A stretch of 7,510 nt of DNA from RGIG4140 sp045532865 (GCA_045532865.1 JAZSGT010000038.1:1-7510); one strand, 5' to 3'. Numbered from the stretch's first letter, positions 1 through 6,658 are shown. Numbers and translations are program-made. Notes: generated by a model from the sequence alone, not told the origin.

Positions 1-270
1 TTCTGGATATGCTTGAACCAAAGCTTTTCTAATCTTAAGCTCTGCTTGTGGTGAAATAATTCCACCCTCAGCTTGGCTCAAACGCATGGCATACTCTTGC
101 CATTCTTCTTGCGTCATACCCATAAAGCCACCTTCTTGCATCGCTGCATAAGCTACCATGGCTCTGAACTTTAACTCTTCAGGTGACCCTTTGGTAAAGT
201 ATTTTTGATCTGCTGCACTCACCTCGCCTCTATATTGTTCAGGCATTGGTGCTTGAACGGACACACCATC
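1..270. repeat. Long direct repeat, copy A (conserved tail domain)
   Basis: Aligns without gaps to 1809-2078 with about 21 mismatches in 270 positions by hand count (about 92% identity). It encodes the conserved C-terminal domain of the two modular proteins. Similarity stops abruptly at 270/2078; the other limit lies off the window. Confidence 0.9.
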
Positions 271-1392
271 AGCTCCAGCATTTGCACCTGCTTCACCTAA
301 TTTATTAATATCAGAAATAAAGTTTGCCGCAGCCCATACCCCAAAACCAATACCTAAGCCTCTGGCACCCCATTTAATCGCACTGCCTTTAATACCACTG
401 AGACCAGATCTTGCCTGAGCAGTTGGTGAACTTTGCCCAGATGGACGAGGAGCCTCTGCTCTTGCCCCTGCATTTCTGCCTTGTGGACGAGGTGCCTCTG
501 CCTCAGGCGTTGCCCCACTTCTTGACCCACCTCTTCTAGCTTTTATACGTTCCAACTCTTCAAAAGCCTCATCAACCAAACCTGTACCATCTGGCTTCAC
601 ATATTTTTGAAGAAGCGCTCTTGCCTCTGGCGTATCAGGTATATCAAGCACATAATCGCTTCTTGACAGACCTATTTTGTTCGAATTTATACCTACTGCC
701 TTTGCCAAATCATGCAAAGCACGTACATGTCTGACTGACGAAACAGATGGCATGTTAGACCCAACCCTAATCATACCATTTCCAACTCGGCATCCCATGG
801 CTCTTAAAGCATCATCTGACAAAGTAGCCCCTGCCCCTGCATTTCTGCCTTGTGGACGAGGTGCATTATTAGATCTACCATATCCATTGTAAATCTCTCG
901 AGCTTTTTGAGCTGCTTTGGCTGTCAACCCTGTGCCATCTGCTGCCATATATTTTCTTAAAAATTCACGCCCTTTTTGAGTGTTTTCAATTGTAAAATTG
1001 TGGGTTAAAACACCATCTGAATTATCAACTAAAGTAACAAAATTAACACCTTCGGCTCTTGCAATCTCTGCCAACGCATTAACAGCTTGAATCGAATTTT
1101 TTCCTATTTTGGCGCCTGTGCCAACATAGATTTTGCCAGCACCAATGTCAACACCACCCATAGCTCTTAAAGCATCATCTGACAAAGTAGTTCCCATATT
1201 TGAGGTTGCTTTCCAAATTGCAGCATTTGCAAGTGCTGCTCCAAGGGCAATCGCACCAGACTGAATCGCATCATCTTTAGCTTGTGCCGCTGCAGTTTCA
1301 GCATTCGCCCCTCGTTGAGCTTCCCTTGCTTGAATTTCGGTTTCTAATTCATCAAAACCTTCTCTGATTTGTGTATTTAAATCTGTTGTCAT
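1..1392 (-). CDS. Modular protein of unknown family, 3' end cut by window edge
   Basis: I do not recognise this family. The frame is open from the ATG at 1392 to the window edge, 464 codons with no stop, so the C-terminus is missing. Visible order: conserved head (residues 1-25, FDELETEIQARE); Ala-rich helix (30-60); two tandem modules, each opening with TLSDDALRAMG (69-79 and 190-200) and followed by linker PRPQGRNAGA (178-187 and 301-310); an Ala/Pro/Arg linker to about 330; a weakly hydrophobic segment (341-360); then a conserved tail from APMPEQYRGEV (381) to AYPE (461-464). Head and tail match the neighbour at 1629-2777 while the centre does not. The start is supported by AAGGGGG just upstream and by exact conservation of MTTDL in the paralogue. 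No signal peptide, catalytic motif or clear membrane span is seen. The modular layout would suit a secreted effector or contact protein, but that is a guess. Confidence 0.9.
   Translation of the reverse strand, partial: MTTDLNTQIREGFDELETEIQAREAQRGANAETAAAQAKDDAIQSGAIALGAALANAAIWKATSNMGTTLSDDALRAMGGVDIGAGKIYVGTGAKIGKNSIQAVNALAEIARAEGVNFVTLVDNSDGVLTHNFTIENTQKGREFLRKYMAADGTGLTAKAAQKAREIYNGYGRSNNAPRPQGRNAGAGATLSDDALRAMGCRVGNGMIRVGSNMPSVSSVRHVRALHDLAKAVGINSNKIGLSRSDYVLDIPDTPEARALLQKYVKPDGTGLVDEAFEELERIKARRGGSRSGATPEAEAPRPQGRNAGARAEAPRPSGQSSPTAQARSGLSGIKGSAIKWGARGLGIGFGVWAAANFISDINKLGEAGANAGADGVSVQAPMPEQYRGEVSAADQKYFTKGSPEELKFRAMVAYAAMQEGGFMGMTQEEWQEYAMRLSQAEGGIISPQAELKIRKALVQAYPE
463..495. repeat. 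33-bp exact repeat, copy A (linker)
   Basis: Identical to 832-864. It encodes the APRPQGRNAGA linker after the second internal module of the partial gene. The 369-bp spacing equals 123 codons. Confidence 0.95.
794..827. repeat. 34-bp repeat, copy A (module start)
   Basis: Matches 1157-1190 with one mismatch and encodes TLSDDALRAMG, the opening of the second internal module. Confidence 0.95.
832..864. repeat. 33-bp exact repeat, copy B (linker)
   Basis: Identical to 463-495. It encodes the APRPQGRNAGA linker between the first and second internal modules. It lies next to the repeat at 794-827, so the module junction is built from two short conserved DNA blocks. Confidence 0.95.
1157..1190. 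repeat. 34-bp repeat, copy B (module start)
   Basis: Matches 794-827 with one mismatch, 363 bp (121 codons) away, and encodes the opening of the first internal module. The DNA between these short blocks is much more diverged than the blocks themselves. Confidence 0.95.
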
Positions 1393-1431
1393 GTTGCCCC
1401 CTTAAAAAAAAATTAAAATCTCCTATCAATC

Positions 1432-1461
1432 AGTATAACACAAAAAATTAAGCCTTGTAAA
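1432..1461 (-). promoter_or_regulatory. Promoter of the partial modular gene
   Basis: On the minus strand, -35 TTTACA (1456-1461) and -10 TATACT (1432-1437) are separated by 18 bp. Both boxes and the flanking bases are conserved at the same place upstream of the paralogue at 2777. The predicted start of transcription falls near a conserved ATAGGAGATTTTAA, leaving a leader of about 35 bases before the ATG. Confidence 0.7.
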
Positions 1462-1476
1462 ATGTTTTTTATTACA
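1455..1476 (-). promoter_or_regulatory. Shared -35 motif, copy 1 (candidate operator or UP element)
   Basis: In window orientation this reads TTGTAAAATG followed by a T-run and ATTACA. It overlaps the -35 box of the partial modular gene and extends upstream of it. It matches copies at 2838-2860 and 5497-5517. The two half-sites (TAAAA and TTTTA types) make an imperfect inverted repeat, which could be an operator; the A/T tracts could instead be an UP element bound by the RNA polymerase alpha subunit. Confidence 0.45.
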
Positions 1477-1628
1477 TTTTGATTTATAACAATTATTTTA
1501 AACATTTTTCATTTCAACAAGATATTTTAAAACAGTTGGACAATAAATTCAACCTTCATTTTGCCTTGATTGGTCTTTATTTTTCCCCATGTTTAAAAAA
1601 ATCTTTTAAGCCAAATCCTTTTTTGTTG

Positions 1629-2777
1629 TTAAAATCCTGTTCGACCTGAAGATTGATTGCCCCTACCTCTGTTTGAAGGCGTTGGGCCAGCTTGCCCCTC
1701 GTCCAAAGGCTCTGCACCCCCACTTCTAATACCTCTGGTTGCATCAGATTGTCGTTCAACCTCTCCATTTGAAAGATTTTTAGCAGCTTCTTGTATGGCT
1801 TGTTGATACTCTGGATACGCCTCAACCAATGCTTTTCTAAGTTTAAGCTCTGCTTGTGGTGATATAATTCCATCTTCAGCTTGGCTCAAACGCATGGCAT
1901 ACTTTTGCCATTCTTCTTGCGTCATACCCATAAAGCCACCTTCTTGCATTGATGCATAAACAACCATGGCTCTGAACTTTGCCTCTTCAGGTGACCCTTT
2001 GGTAAAGTATTTTTGATCTGCTGGGCTCACCTCGCCTCTATATTGTTCAGGCATTGGTGTTTGAACGGGCACACCATCTTCTACAACATTACCTGAACTT
2101 ATTGCTCCCAAAGCGTCAGAACAAAATTCACAAAGAGCATAAATAGCACCAGCAGTGCCAATTTTTTTTACAAAACCAGCCTTTCGCCAAAGTCTATTCA
2201 TACGCTCTACAGCAAATCCTTCAAGTCGATCTGCTCTTCTTACCACCTTGAATGCGTCATCGAGACATCTACCCCAGATACGTCCTTCAGAAACAGTTTG
2301 CTGCAAAAGGTTTATTCCTTTTGGAGTATTTTCAATATAAAAACCTGTTTTAACAACACCATTTTTAATGTGCTTAATAGTAGGCTTCAATTTAACACCC
2401 ACATCTTCTGCAAGCAACATTAATGCCTCAATAGCCTCATCCGAGTTCTCCCCCATCGCCGTTGCTACATCCACATAAAGTAGATGCCCCCTACGAACAG
2501 CTCCTGCGTATTTAAGAACCTTATTATAGTTCTCAGGCAGTATAGGTCTATAATCATACTTTCCATCTACACGGCTTCTATTATAGAATTCAGATGCTGT
2601 TCTATATTCACGTCTAGCACCTATTGTGGGCTTTCCATATGGCCCATTACGAGCATCATCAGCAAAACCAACAGCCCTTGGCTTGCCTTTTGTTTGTCCA
2701 GCAGCTTCCCGTGCTTGAATTTCTGTTTCTAATTCATCAAACCCTGCTTGGATTCTACCTTTTAAATCTGTTGTCAT
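1629..2777 (-). CDS. Modular protein of unknown family, complete 382-aa paralogue
   Basis: A complete gene from ATG at 2777 to TAA at 1629-1631, paralogous to the partial gene at 1-1392; function unknown. Residues 1-24 repeat its head almost exactly. Residues about 86-168 form a single copy of the module found twice there: a YAG/AMG turn, a beta-like LLYV, helix EAIEALMLLAEDVGV, then YIENTPKG. Residues 203-226 are weakly hydrophobic. Residues 241-323 (PMPEQYRGEV to AYPE) are the conserved tail domain, rich in Gln, Glu and Met and probably helical, with MQEGGFMGMTQEEW as its most conserved core. The last ~40 residues are a Gly/Ser/Arg-rich, probably disordered end. The region from about 30 to 85 (basic, with several Tyr) has no counterpart in the paralogue. 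A G-rich ribosome site (AGGGGGG, 2782-2788) and its own promoter lie upstream. No signal peptide or catalytic motif was recognised. Confidence 0.92.
   Translation of the reverse strand: MTTDLKGRIQAGFDELETEIQAREAAGQTKGKPRAVGFADDARNGPYGKPTIGARREYRTASEFYNRSRVDGKYDYRPILPENYNKVLKYAGAVRRGHLLYVDVATAMGENSDEAIEALMLLAEDVGVKLKPTIKHIKNGVVKTGFYIENTPKGINLLQQTVSEGRIWGRCLDDAFKVVRRADRLEGFAVERMNRLWRKAGFVKKIGTAGAIYALCEFCSDALGAISSGNVVEDGVPVQTPMPEQYRGEVSPADQKYFTKGSPEEAKFRAMVVYASMQEGGFMGMTQEEWQKYAMRLSQAEDGIISPQAELKLRKALVEAYPEYQQAIQEAAKNLSNGEVERQSDATRGIRSGGAEPLDEGQAGPTPSNRGRGNQSSGRTGF
1809..2078. repeat. Long direct repeat, copy B (conserved tail domain)
   Basis: Partner of 1-270. It lies inside the 382-aa gene and encodes residues about 234-323. 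Identical runs of more than 40 bp occur around 1905-1949. Confidence 0.9.
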
Positions 2778-2814
2778 ATTGCCCCCCTAACAAGCTTAAA
2801 ATCTCCTATTAATT

Positions 2815-2844
2815 AGTATACCACATTTATTAAAACCTTGTAAA
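2815..2844 (-). promoter_or_regulatory. Promoter of the 382-aa modular gene
   Basis: On the minus strand, -35 TTTACA (2839-2844) and -10 TATACT (2815-2820) are separated by 18 bp. The -35 box begins about 37 bases after the stop codon of the ankyrin gene at 2881, so this gene has its own promoter. The arrangement is the same as at 1432-1461. Confidence 0.7.
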
Positions 2845-2860
2845 ATGCTTTTTACTACCA
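2838..2860 (-). promoter_or_regulatory. Shared -35 motif, copy 2 (candidate operator or UP element)
   Basis: The same motif as at 1455-1476, upstream of the 382-aa gene. On the minus strand GTAAAA and TTTTAC form a perfect 6-bp inverted repeat with a four-base centre, the right arm overlapping the -35 box. Confidence 0.45.
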
Positions 2861-2880
2861 ACTGATTTTAAAACAATTTT

Positions 2881-5439
2881 TCAACTATTATTGTTTGATT
2901 GTCTCCTATTTTCAAAATGTTGCTCCCCATAAGGCTGAACTTCTTGCACCCCGTCTTGTTGTCTTAAATACCTTGCCACACCTGAACGAGTGGATTCCTC
3001 CACGCTTGATTGCCCATCCACAGGGGCTCCAACAACTGTTACCCCATCCGAGCTTGTTTGTACCCCCTCTACCCTTGACCCATCAACAACGGTCACACCA
3101 TCTGAGCTTACTTGTGTTTGATTTGCCCCCATATTTTGCCCTTGTGTTGCGTGGGTCTTTGCATCTGCTTGCTGGGAAGAAGTTTGTGCACCCTCTTGTT
3201 GTTCATTTTGTTTTTTTTCATTTTCCAAATATCTTAAAACAGATTCATATCGTTCCATTTTAATCTTAGAATCTTTATAATAACCATCCATCCTTCCATC
3301 TCTTGCAACAATGTCTGCCAAAGCAATTCGTTGAGCCTTTTGTTCTGGGTTCTGATTAATGATTAACTTTAAAATGTCCAAATTTCCTGTTTCAACAGCC
3401 AAAGTTAAAGGAGAAACACCATCAGCTGTCTCTTTTGTTGCATCAGCACCCTTTTCAAGAAGCAAACGCACCATTTGCGTATTTTGCGTTCTCACAGCAT
3501 GATAAAGAGCCCCTTTCCCTTCTTGATCAACCAGGTTCACATCAGCACCGTTTGAAAGCAAATATGTAACAGCATTTTTATTTTGTGCCGAAACAGCACA
3601 CATTAATGGTGTTTCCAATTTTTTATTTGTTACATTAACACCTCCCAGATTTTGAAACAAATAATCCAACATTTCCACGCTTGTTTTCTTTTTAACCACT
3701 TGGTGCAACAAGGTATCCCCATTTTCATTAGGCGTTGAGCGTGAAACCACTTTCTCTGCATAAAACTTCACAATATCTAATCGATTGTGTAAAACAGCAT
3801 TCTCTAAAGGTACATTACCCCAATTATCCTCTGCCCAAAGATCAGCCCCTGCATTATATAAGAACTTTATCGTTTCTAAATCTGCATTATAATAGATCCG
3901 ATGCAATGCAGTTTCACCATTTTGATTTCGCGCATTCACATCAACTCCTTTTGATAGCAAAAATTCAAGAACCTTTATATGCCCATTTTGAGCAGCCAAA
4001 TGAATGAGTGGATTATAGCTATTTTCTGCATCTAATTTGGCCCCGTTTTCAAAAAGAAATTGCAACGCCTCAACATTTCCTTCGCTTGCAGCATATTGCA
4101 TCACAGAACCATCACCAAAAGAATCAGCAGCATTTACATCAATTCCTTTTGAAATCAACAAACGCGCCATCGCAAAATCTTTATTTTCAAGAGCATATTT
4201 CAACAACTCATGAGCATCTTTAATCTTTTTTAAATCAACCCCATGCTCTAAAAAGAGATTCAACATCTCAATGTTTCGAGACTCAACAACCCTTCTTAAA
4301 AGACTCATGCCTTTATTATCATTCGTTTGAAGCAAGGCCCCTCGTCCTAACAACAAACGCACCATGTCCATATTCCCTTTATCAACAGCAACAAAAAGGG
4401 GTGTTTCATGCATAAATCCAGCAACGTTAATATCCACCTTGGCATCTAACAAAAGCAAAACCATTTCTTGATTATTGTGTTTTATGGCCTGTGTCAACAA
4501 AGTGTCAAACGAATCACGCACATTTCTGGGGTCAGCCCCTTTTTCTATCAACAAACGGAGCATGTCTAAATTATTATTTCTCACAGCTACCATCAAAGGA
4601 TTGGTCTGATCTTTCAGCACATTATTTGGATTAACCCCTTTGTTCAACAAAAAAAGAACCATATCCTTTTTATTTGCGCTAACAGCTTCTGTCAAAAGAA
4701 GAGAACCCAAGCGACCATCATGACTTAATCCACCGTGATCTGCTATAAATTGAAGTATTTTCATACCTCCATTTTGAACCACTTTTTGCAAATCCTCAGG
4801 AGAAATTTCATCCATATCCAACCTGCATCCTTTTTCAACCAAAAGACGCAACATTCTCATATCCCCATTTTTAAGCGCCTCAGCAAGCACAGTATGACCA
4901 AAACGCATTTTCACATTAGGATCAGCCCCTTTGGAAAGCAACAAATCTATCATACGATAATTTTTTTTACTATATGCAACCATCAATGCTGTTTGACTCA
5001 GGCTGTCCTGTTGGTTAACATCTATCCCCTTATCAATGAGTAATTTAACAATCCTTAAATTGTTTTGTTCAACAGCCCTTGTTAAAAGATTACGATTTGC
5101 ACCTGTTTCATCTTGAAGCGAAGCCCCCTTGTCTAACAAGAATTTTACCATGTTATAATTATCTGCCGCAACAGCATCTTCCAAAGGTGTTCTTCCCAAT
5201 CGATTTTTTTGATTTACATCAGCCCCTGCATTTACAAAAAGGCGCAAAGCCTCCATATTTTCCCGATGAATAGCATATAATATGAGCGTATTATTTAGTT
5301 CATCTTCTTGATTAAAAAAAGAAGGATTTTTTTTATACCGAAAAACCAACTGACGAATGGTTTGCATATCATCATCAAAAAGAGCATCCATCAATCGATT
5401 AAAATCAGCCTCACTTTTTGTTACCCTTGCCTTTGCCAT
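2881..5439 (-). CDS. Large ankyrin-repeat protein (about 20 repeats)
   Basis: An 852-aa protein. Residues about 45-696 form a continuous array of roughly 20 ankyrin repeats of 32-34 residues, recognisable by TPL..AV..GN..MV..LL.KGAD.N signatures; repeat 6 (near residues 210-240) is the most degenerate. Ankyrin arrays are protein-binding scaffolds, common in host-associated bacteria; the partner cannot be read from sequence. The N-terminal ~44 residues are helical and charged, with no signal peptide. After the array come a charged helix (ERYESVLRYLENEKKQNEQQ), then a Gln/Ser/Gly-rich, probably disordered tail with SSDGVTVV repeated at residues 778-785 and 796-803, ending in Asn/Gln/Arg. I chose ATG at 5439 because GGGAGGGG sits at 5442-5449 just before it; an in-frame TTG at 5463 would put this site inside the gene. 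The gene ends in TGA. Its promoter shares a motif with the two genes to its left. Confidence 0.95.
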   Translation of the reverse strand: MAKARVTKSEADFNRLMDALFDDDMQTIRQLVFRYKKNPSFFNQEDELNNTLILYAIHRENMEALRLFVNAGADVNQKNRLGRTPLEDAVAADNYNMVKFLLDKGASLQDETGANRNLLTRAVEQNNLRIVKLLIDKGIDVNQQDSLSQTALMVAYSKKNYRMIDLLLSKGADPNVKMRFGHTVLAEALKNGDMRMLRLLVEKGCRLDMDEISPEDLQKVVQNGGMKILQFIADHGGLSHDGRLGSLLLTEAVSANKKDMVLFLLNKGVNPNNVLKDQTNPLMVAVRNNNLDMLRLLIEKGADPRNVRDSFDTLLTQAIKHNNQEMVLLLLDAKVDINVAGFMHETPLFVAVDKGNMDMVRLLLGRGALLQTNDNKGMSLLRRVVESRNIEMLNLFLEHGVDLKKIKDAHELLKYALENKDFAMARLLISKGIDVNAADSFGDGSVMQYAASEGNVEALQFLFENGAKLDAENSYNPLIHLAAQNGHIKVLEFLLSKGVDVNARNQNGETALHRIYYNADLETIKFLYNAGADLWAEDNWGNVPLENAVLHNRLDIVKFYAEKVVSRSTPNENGDTLLHQVVKKKTSVEMLDYLFQNLGGVNVTNKKLETPLMCAVSAQNKNAVTYLLSNGADVNLVDQEGKGALYHAVRTQNTQMVRLLLEKGADATKETADGVSPLTLAVETGNLDILKLIINQNPEQKAQRIALADIVARDGRMDGYYKDSKIKMERYESVLRYLENEKKQNEQQEGAQTSSQQADAKTHATQGQNMGANQTQVSSDGVTVVDGSRVEGVQTSSDGVTVVGAPVDGQSSVEESTRSGVARYLRQQDGVQEVQPYGEQHFENRRQSNNNS
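3013..3114 (-). repeat. Tandem 18-codon repeat in the tail of the large ankyrin protein
   Basis: Residues 776-793 and 794-809 both contain SSDGVTVV followed by a Gly/Val/Asp-rich spacer. The DNA copies differ at several synonymous positions, so this is not a very recent duplication. Confidence 0.8.
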
Positions 5440-5474
5440 AACCCCTCCCTTTTTATAAAACAACCTCAGATTCT

Positions 5475-5503
5475 ATTATACATCCAAAAATAAAGGTTGT
5501 AAA
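5475..5503 (-). promoter_or_regulatory. Promoter of the large ankyrin gene
   Basis: On the minus strand, -35 TTTACA (5498-5503) and a perfect TATAAT -10 (5475-5480) are separated by 17 bp, a near-consensus housekeeping promoter. The expected transcript leader is about 30 bases and carries the strong GGGAGGGG ribosome site. A GAATC (a GANTC, the CcrM methylation target in many alphaproteobacteria) lies directly after the -10, at 5469-5473. Confidence 0.75.
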
Positions 5504-5517
5504 ATATTTTTATAACA
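5497..5517 (-). promoter_or_regulatory. Shared -35 motif, copy 3 (candidate operator or UP element)
   Basis: The motif upstream of the large ankyrin gene, one base shorter in the T-run than the other copies. On the minus strand the arms GTTaTAAAA and TTTTAcAAC pair at eight of nine positions around a three-base centre. The surrounding promoter and gene are otherwise unrelated to copies 1 and 2, so this copy is the informative one for shared regulation. Confidence 0.45.
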
Positions 5518-5528
5518 GCGTAAAAAAT

Positions 5529-6593
5529 CTACCCCTCATTTTGTTTCAAAAAACTTTTTTTCAGAACCATTTTTTGTGAACGAACCAATCCTTGAACTTG
5601 TTTTTGCAATTGATTGACTTGTTTTTCCATCACTTCAATCAAAGTTGCACTTGCCTCCATAGCACTTGATTTGTATGCATAATCCAATGGTGTCTTACCA
5701 TTTTCATCTGTTTGCAAAACATCCAATCCAAACTCTGCTAACATTTCAATGAGTTGAGGATTATCTCTTTGCGCAGCAATATGCATCAATGTTTGCCCAT
5801 CGATATAAGTTTTTTGCACATCTGCCCCCTCTTTAACCAAGGCTTTCACAGCCTCTTTTGCCCCAGCACGCACAGCAAAATATAAAGGTGTTACTCTATG
5901 AAGTGCCAACTCATTGGGATTAAACCCATTTTGCACCAAACAAGGAATCACCTTATCAGCATTCAAGTCAGCAGCTTTATGAAGCCAGGTAATATTGCGT
6001 CGCTTTTCTAAATCATAGTGCATATTTTGCCCTTTTGAAAAAACATATTCAGCCACTTGAGGGTTGTTTTTTCGAACAGCACAATCCATCAACGCATGGC
6101 GCAAAATAAAGCTTAAATTCCCACTATATTTTGTTTGAACAATCTCATCAGCAACCAGAGGGTTTCCTTTTGTAATCGCAGCAAGAATCAAGCGATTATG
6201 GGTTACCATTTCCTCTTTTGTCAGTGCTTTTTTTGATTTAAAAAAATCAACAAAATCTTGCATGCCCGTGGTAATGGCAAAATCCATAACTGTGCCATAT
6301 CCTCCACAACAAAAGGCATTCACATCACACCCTTTTTCAACCAACAACTTGGCCAAGTCTAAATCTTGTCGCCCTACTGCACAAAATAAAGGTGGCAAGC
6401 TCCCATCTATACACATTACATTCAAATCTTCTACTTTGTGAATATTTTTTTCAATATCCTCTCTGTCAGCATTTCGAACCAACCAATAATAGCCCCAAGC
6501 TTTTTGATATTTTTCCATTGTTTTAACAAAGTCTTTATTATCCAAATTGCGATTAATCAAATCTTGATATGGTTTTAAATCTTCTAAATTCAT
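5529..6593 (-). CDS. Ankyrin-repeat protein with C-terminal coiled coil
   Basis: A 354-aa protein, ATG at 6593 to TAG at 5529-5531. Residues 1-60 are helical and charged, with an aromatic patch (WGYYW, 33-37). Residues about 63-320 contain 6-8 ankyrin repeats. The clearest are 63-95 (PLFCAVGRQDLDLAKLLVEKG), 232-264 (TPLYFAVRAGAKEAVKALVKEGADV) and 265-297 (TLMHIAAQRDNPQLIEMLAEFG); those in 96-200 are degenerate. Residues 315-345 have a heptad-like pattern (MEKQVNQLQKQVQGL), suggesting a short coiled coil for oligomerisation or partner binding. There is no signal peptide. Cys residues are unusually frequent near residues 61-96. GAGAGG at 6599-6604 with a five-base spacer supports the start. It has its own strong promoter, unlike those of the other minus-strand genes, and is divergent from the response regulator at 6720. 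It is probably a scaffold or interaction protein; partner unknown. Confidence 0.93.
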   Translation of the reverse strand: MNLEDLKPYQDLINRNLDNKDFVKTMEKYQKAWGYYWLVRNADREDIEKNIHKVEDLNVMCIDGSLPPLFCAVGRQDLDLAKLLVEKGCDVNAFCCGGYGTVMDFAITTGMQDFVDFFKSKKALTKEEMVTHNRLILAAITKGNPLVADEIVQTKYSGNLSFILRHALMDCAVRKNNPQVAEYVFSKGQNMHYDLEKRRNITWLHKAADLNADKVIPCLVQNGFNPNELALHRVTPLYFAVRAGAKEAVKALVKEGADVQKTYIDGQTLMHIAAQRDNPQLIEMLAEFGLDVLQTDENGKTPLDYAYKSSAMEASATLIEVMEKQVNQLQKQVQGLVRSQKMVLKKSFLKQNEG

Positions 6594-6621
6594 GTATTCC
6601 TCTCTTTTTAAACTGCGCTAT

Positions 6622-6650
6622 ATTCTAACACAAATTACAAAATAAGTCAA
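6622..6650 (-). promoter_or_regulatory. Promoter of the 354-aa ankyrin gene
   Basis: On the minus strand, -35 TTGACT (6645-6650) and -10 TAGAAT (6622-6627) are separated by exactly 17 bp. The leader would be about 20-25 bases and contains GAGAGGA before the ATG. Unlike the other three promoters in the window it lacks the TTGTAAAAT-type motif, so it may be constitutive or under different control. Confidence 0.75.
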
Positions 6651-6658
6651 ACACACTA

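Larger units (their letters stand above)
1318..1476. repeat. Direct repeat, copy A (5' end plus promoter)
   Basis: Covers the first 25 codons, leader, promoter and upstream motif of the partial modular gene. It aligns to 2703-2860, gapless within the coding part and with small gaps in the leader, where this copy has a run of nine T (minus strand; 1404-1412) not found in the other. Confidence 0.85.
1393..1628. other. Intergenic region between the two modular genes
   Basis: The longest non-coding stretch (236 bp). It holds the ribosome site, leader, promoter and upstream motif of the partial gene (1393-1476). From about 1480 to 1628 I see only AT-rich sequence. No GC-rich hairpin followed by a T-run marks the end of the 382-aa gene, and no gene with a credible ribosome site is present. 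Confidence 0.6.
2703..2860. repeat. Direct repeat, copy B (5' end plus promoter)
   Basis: Partner of 1318-1476, covering the start, leader, promoter and upstream motif of the 382-aa gene. Weaker similarity continues about 20 bases further, to the stop codon of the ankyrin gene. Confidence 0.85.

Noticed and set aside
677..892. 71-codon plus-strand frame opposite the partial modular gene
   Set aside because: It is antisense to conserved module DNA, with no ribosome site and no recognisable domain.
463..1190. CRISPR-like or VNTR reading of the 33-34 bp repeats
   Set aside because: There are only two copies each, spaced 363-369 bp, in frame and coding; there is no regular spacer array.
1480..1628. 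Intrinsic terminator after the 382-aa gene
   Set aside because: T-runs are present on the minus strand, but only three- to four-base A/T stems precede them, too weak to call.
1577..1873. 98-codon open frame on the minus strand overlapping the end of the 382-aa gene
   Set aside because: Most of it lies in another frame over the highly conserved tail-domain DNA, it has no ribosome site, and its sequence shows no domain. The unique end past 1629 is short and Lys/Phe-rich, as expected from AT-rich intergenic DNA.
5440..5463. Upstream TTG start for the large ankyrin gene, adding 8 residues
   Set aside because: The added codons are the Shine-Dalgarno region itself (GGGAGGGG) and would leave the start without a ribosome site; the ATG at 5439 fits better.
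2895..5493. Plus-strand open frames of 61-122 codons opposite the ankyrin gene
   Set aside because: They are antisense to a well-supported repeat protein, show periodic Leu/His/Gln-rich sequence as expected from reversed ankyrin codons, and lack ribosome sites.
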